Shown here: piece after piece, positions 63,596-64,000 of the stretch | Layout of the letters: each line of letters begins with the position of its first letter | How positions within the stretch are numbered: position 1 is the stretch's first letter | NCBI RefSeq assembly: GCF_014201615.1 | Contig: NZ_JACHEU010000001.1 | Location: forward strand, 1,321,631-1,385,630 | Origin: Aquamicrobium lusatiense | GTDB taxonomy: Bacteria; Pseudomonadota; Alphaproteobacteria; Rhizobiales; Rhizobiaceae | Length of the DNA stretch: 64,000 bases | Direction: 5' to 3' | Program-made: the position numbers and the translations under genes | Notes under the pieces: generated by a model | Told to the model about the DNA's origin: nothing | What the model saw: only the letters and a program-made list of their open reading frames with translations | Database searches by the model: none

Positions 63596-64000
63596 GACAA
63601 CATCTCCAGATCGAGGGGAGAAAGATTTTGAGCCGCAGCTTCCTGCACAAGAGCGAAGGCGCCGGGGAGAAGGCCGAGCAGGGCGCGGGCCGCGCCGGGC
63701 TGGCCGCTGGCGCGCAGGCCGCGGATGCGGGTGGAGGAAATGCGCTCGCCCAGCGGGCAGGTGACGCTCTCGGCGGTCGTCACCGTGAAGCGGGTGGCGA
63801 GCAGTGCGAGATCGCCGGTGCGGCCGCGACCGAAGCGGAAATCCTCGCCGACATAGACTTCCCGCACACCCATTTCGCTCAGATCGTCGAGGAAGGCTTC
63901 GGCCGGGCGCGCGGCATAGTCCGGCGTGAAGTCCGCCACATGCACCCGGTCGACGCCGAGTGCATAAAGGCGTGCCACACGTTCGGAGAGCGAGCAGATC
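63592..64000 (-). CDS. Stand-alone FAD synthetase domain protein (5' end outside window)
   Basis: The frame is open to the window edge, so the N-terminus is missing. The visible 135 or so residues match the C-terminal part of the RibF nucleotidyltransferase domain: FGRGRTGDLALL and the ISSTRIRGL adenylate-binding motif. In RibF a riboflavin kinase domain of some 120 residues follows; here the protein ends about 40 residues after ISSTRIR. It would therefore adenylylate FMN only. It overlaps the flavin reductase gene by 4 bp, suggesting a local supply of FAD for a flavin monooxygenase. Confidence 0.82.
   Translation of the reverse strand, partial: ICSLSERVARLYALGVDRVHVADFTPDYAARPAEAFLDDLSEMGVREVYVGEDFRFGRGRTGDLALLATRFTVTTAESVTCPLGERISSTRIRGLRASGQPGAARALLGLLPGAFALVQEAAAQNLSPLDLEMLS

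Overview
The window is GC-rich, very densely coded DNA that looks like a chromosome or megaplasmid accessory segment of an alphaproteobacterium of the Hyphomicrobiales (a Phyllobacteriaceae or Brucellaceae type is my inference). The reasons are the protein flavour, the many ABC and TRAP uptake systems paired with small catabolic operons, and the abundance of LysR regulators. I see no rRNA, tRNA, CRISPR array or intact mobile element. The only mobile DNA is a dead IS630-family remnant at about 4.5-5.2 kb.

Layout. 1-4374: tripartite efflux pump (outer-membrane factor, MacA-like adaptor, MacB-like ABC protein). 4375-5199: IS630 remnant. 5200-10810 (minus): an operon mixing rutB, rutC and rutD homologues with a three-part NMT1-type ABC importer, headed by a LysR gene; no rutA is present. 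11339-25253 (plus): two operons that appear to share one sigma-54 control circuit. The first encodes a TRAP importer, a HAD hydrolase and a Liv-type binding protein. The second encodes a FlK-like thioesterase, a PaaK-like CoA ligase, an enoyl-CoA hydratase, LivHMGF and the sigma-54 activator itself. 25250-31165 (minus): ureohydrolase-like protein, polar amino acid ABC importer, amidinotransferase and LysR, which suggests guanidino or amidino compound metabolism. 31312-40463 (plus): M20 amidohydrolase, class V PLP enzyme, LuxR-type regulator, a 1011-residue kinase/M23/aminotransferase fusion, and TRAP membrane subunits. 41085-46976 (plus): an acyl-CoA catabolic module with a TetR regulator and recurring 14-bp TetR-like boxes. 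47263-49908 (minus): nitronate monooxygenase-like protein and a Tat-exported TRAP binding protein. 50308-57468 (plus): truncated haemoglobin, NnrS, a DUF6522-like protein, a YdeP-type molybdoenzyme, a membrane protein and a DAO-type flavoprotein. 57497-64000 (both strands): an aromatic ring-cleavage cluster with an intradiol dioxygenase, muconate cycloisomerase, alpha/beta hydrolase, two LysR regulators, a flavin reductase and a stand-alone FAD synthetase domain.

The most interesting system is the putative sigma-54 regulon at 11.3-25.3 kb. Three 15-bp GGAAC-N5-GTTCC type sites (two in tandem, one single) lie 95-150 bp upstream of two -24/-12 promoters with exact GG-N10-GC spacing. The activator gene closes the second operon. 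The Liv binding protein sits in the first operon and its permease and ATPases in the second, so the two operons make sense only together. The enzyme set points to uptake and CoA activation of an unidentified carboxylic acid. Secondary candidates are the rutA-less rutBCD importer operon, the guanidino cluster, the kinase/peptidase/aminotransferase fusion and the TetR-box acyl-CoA module.
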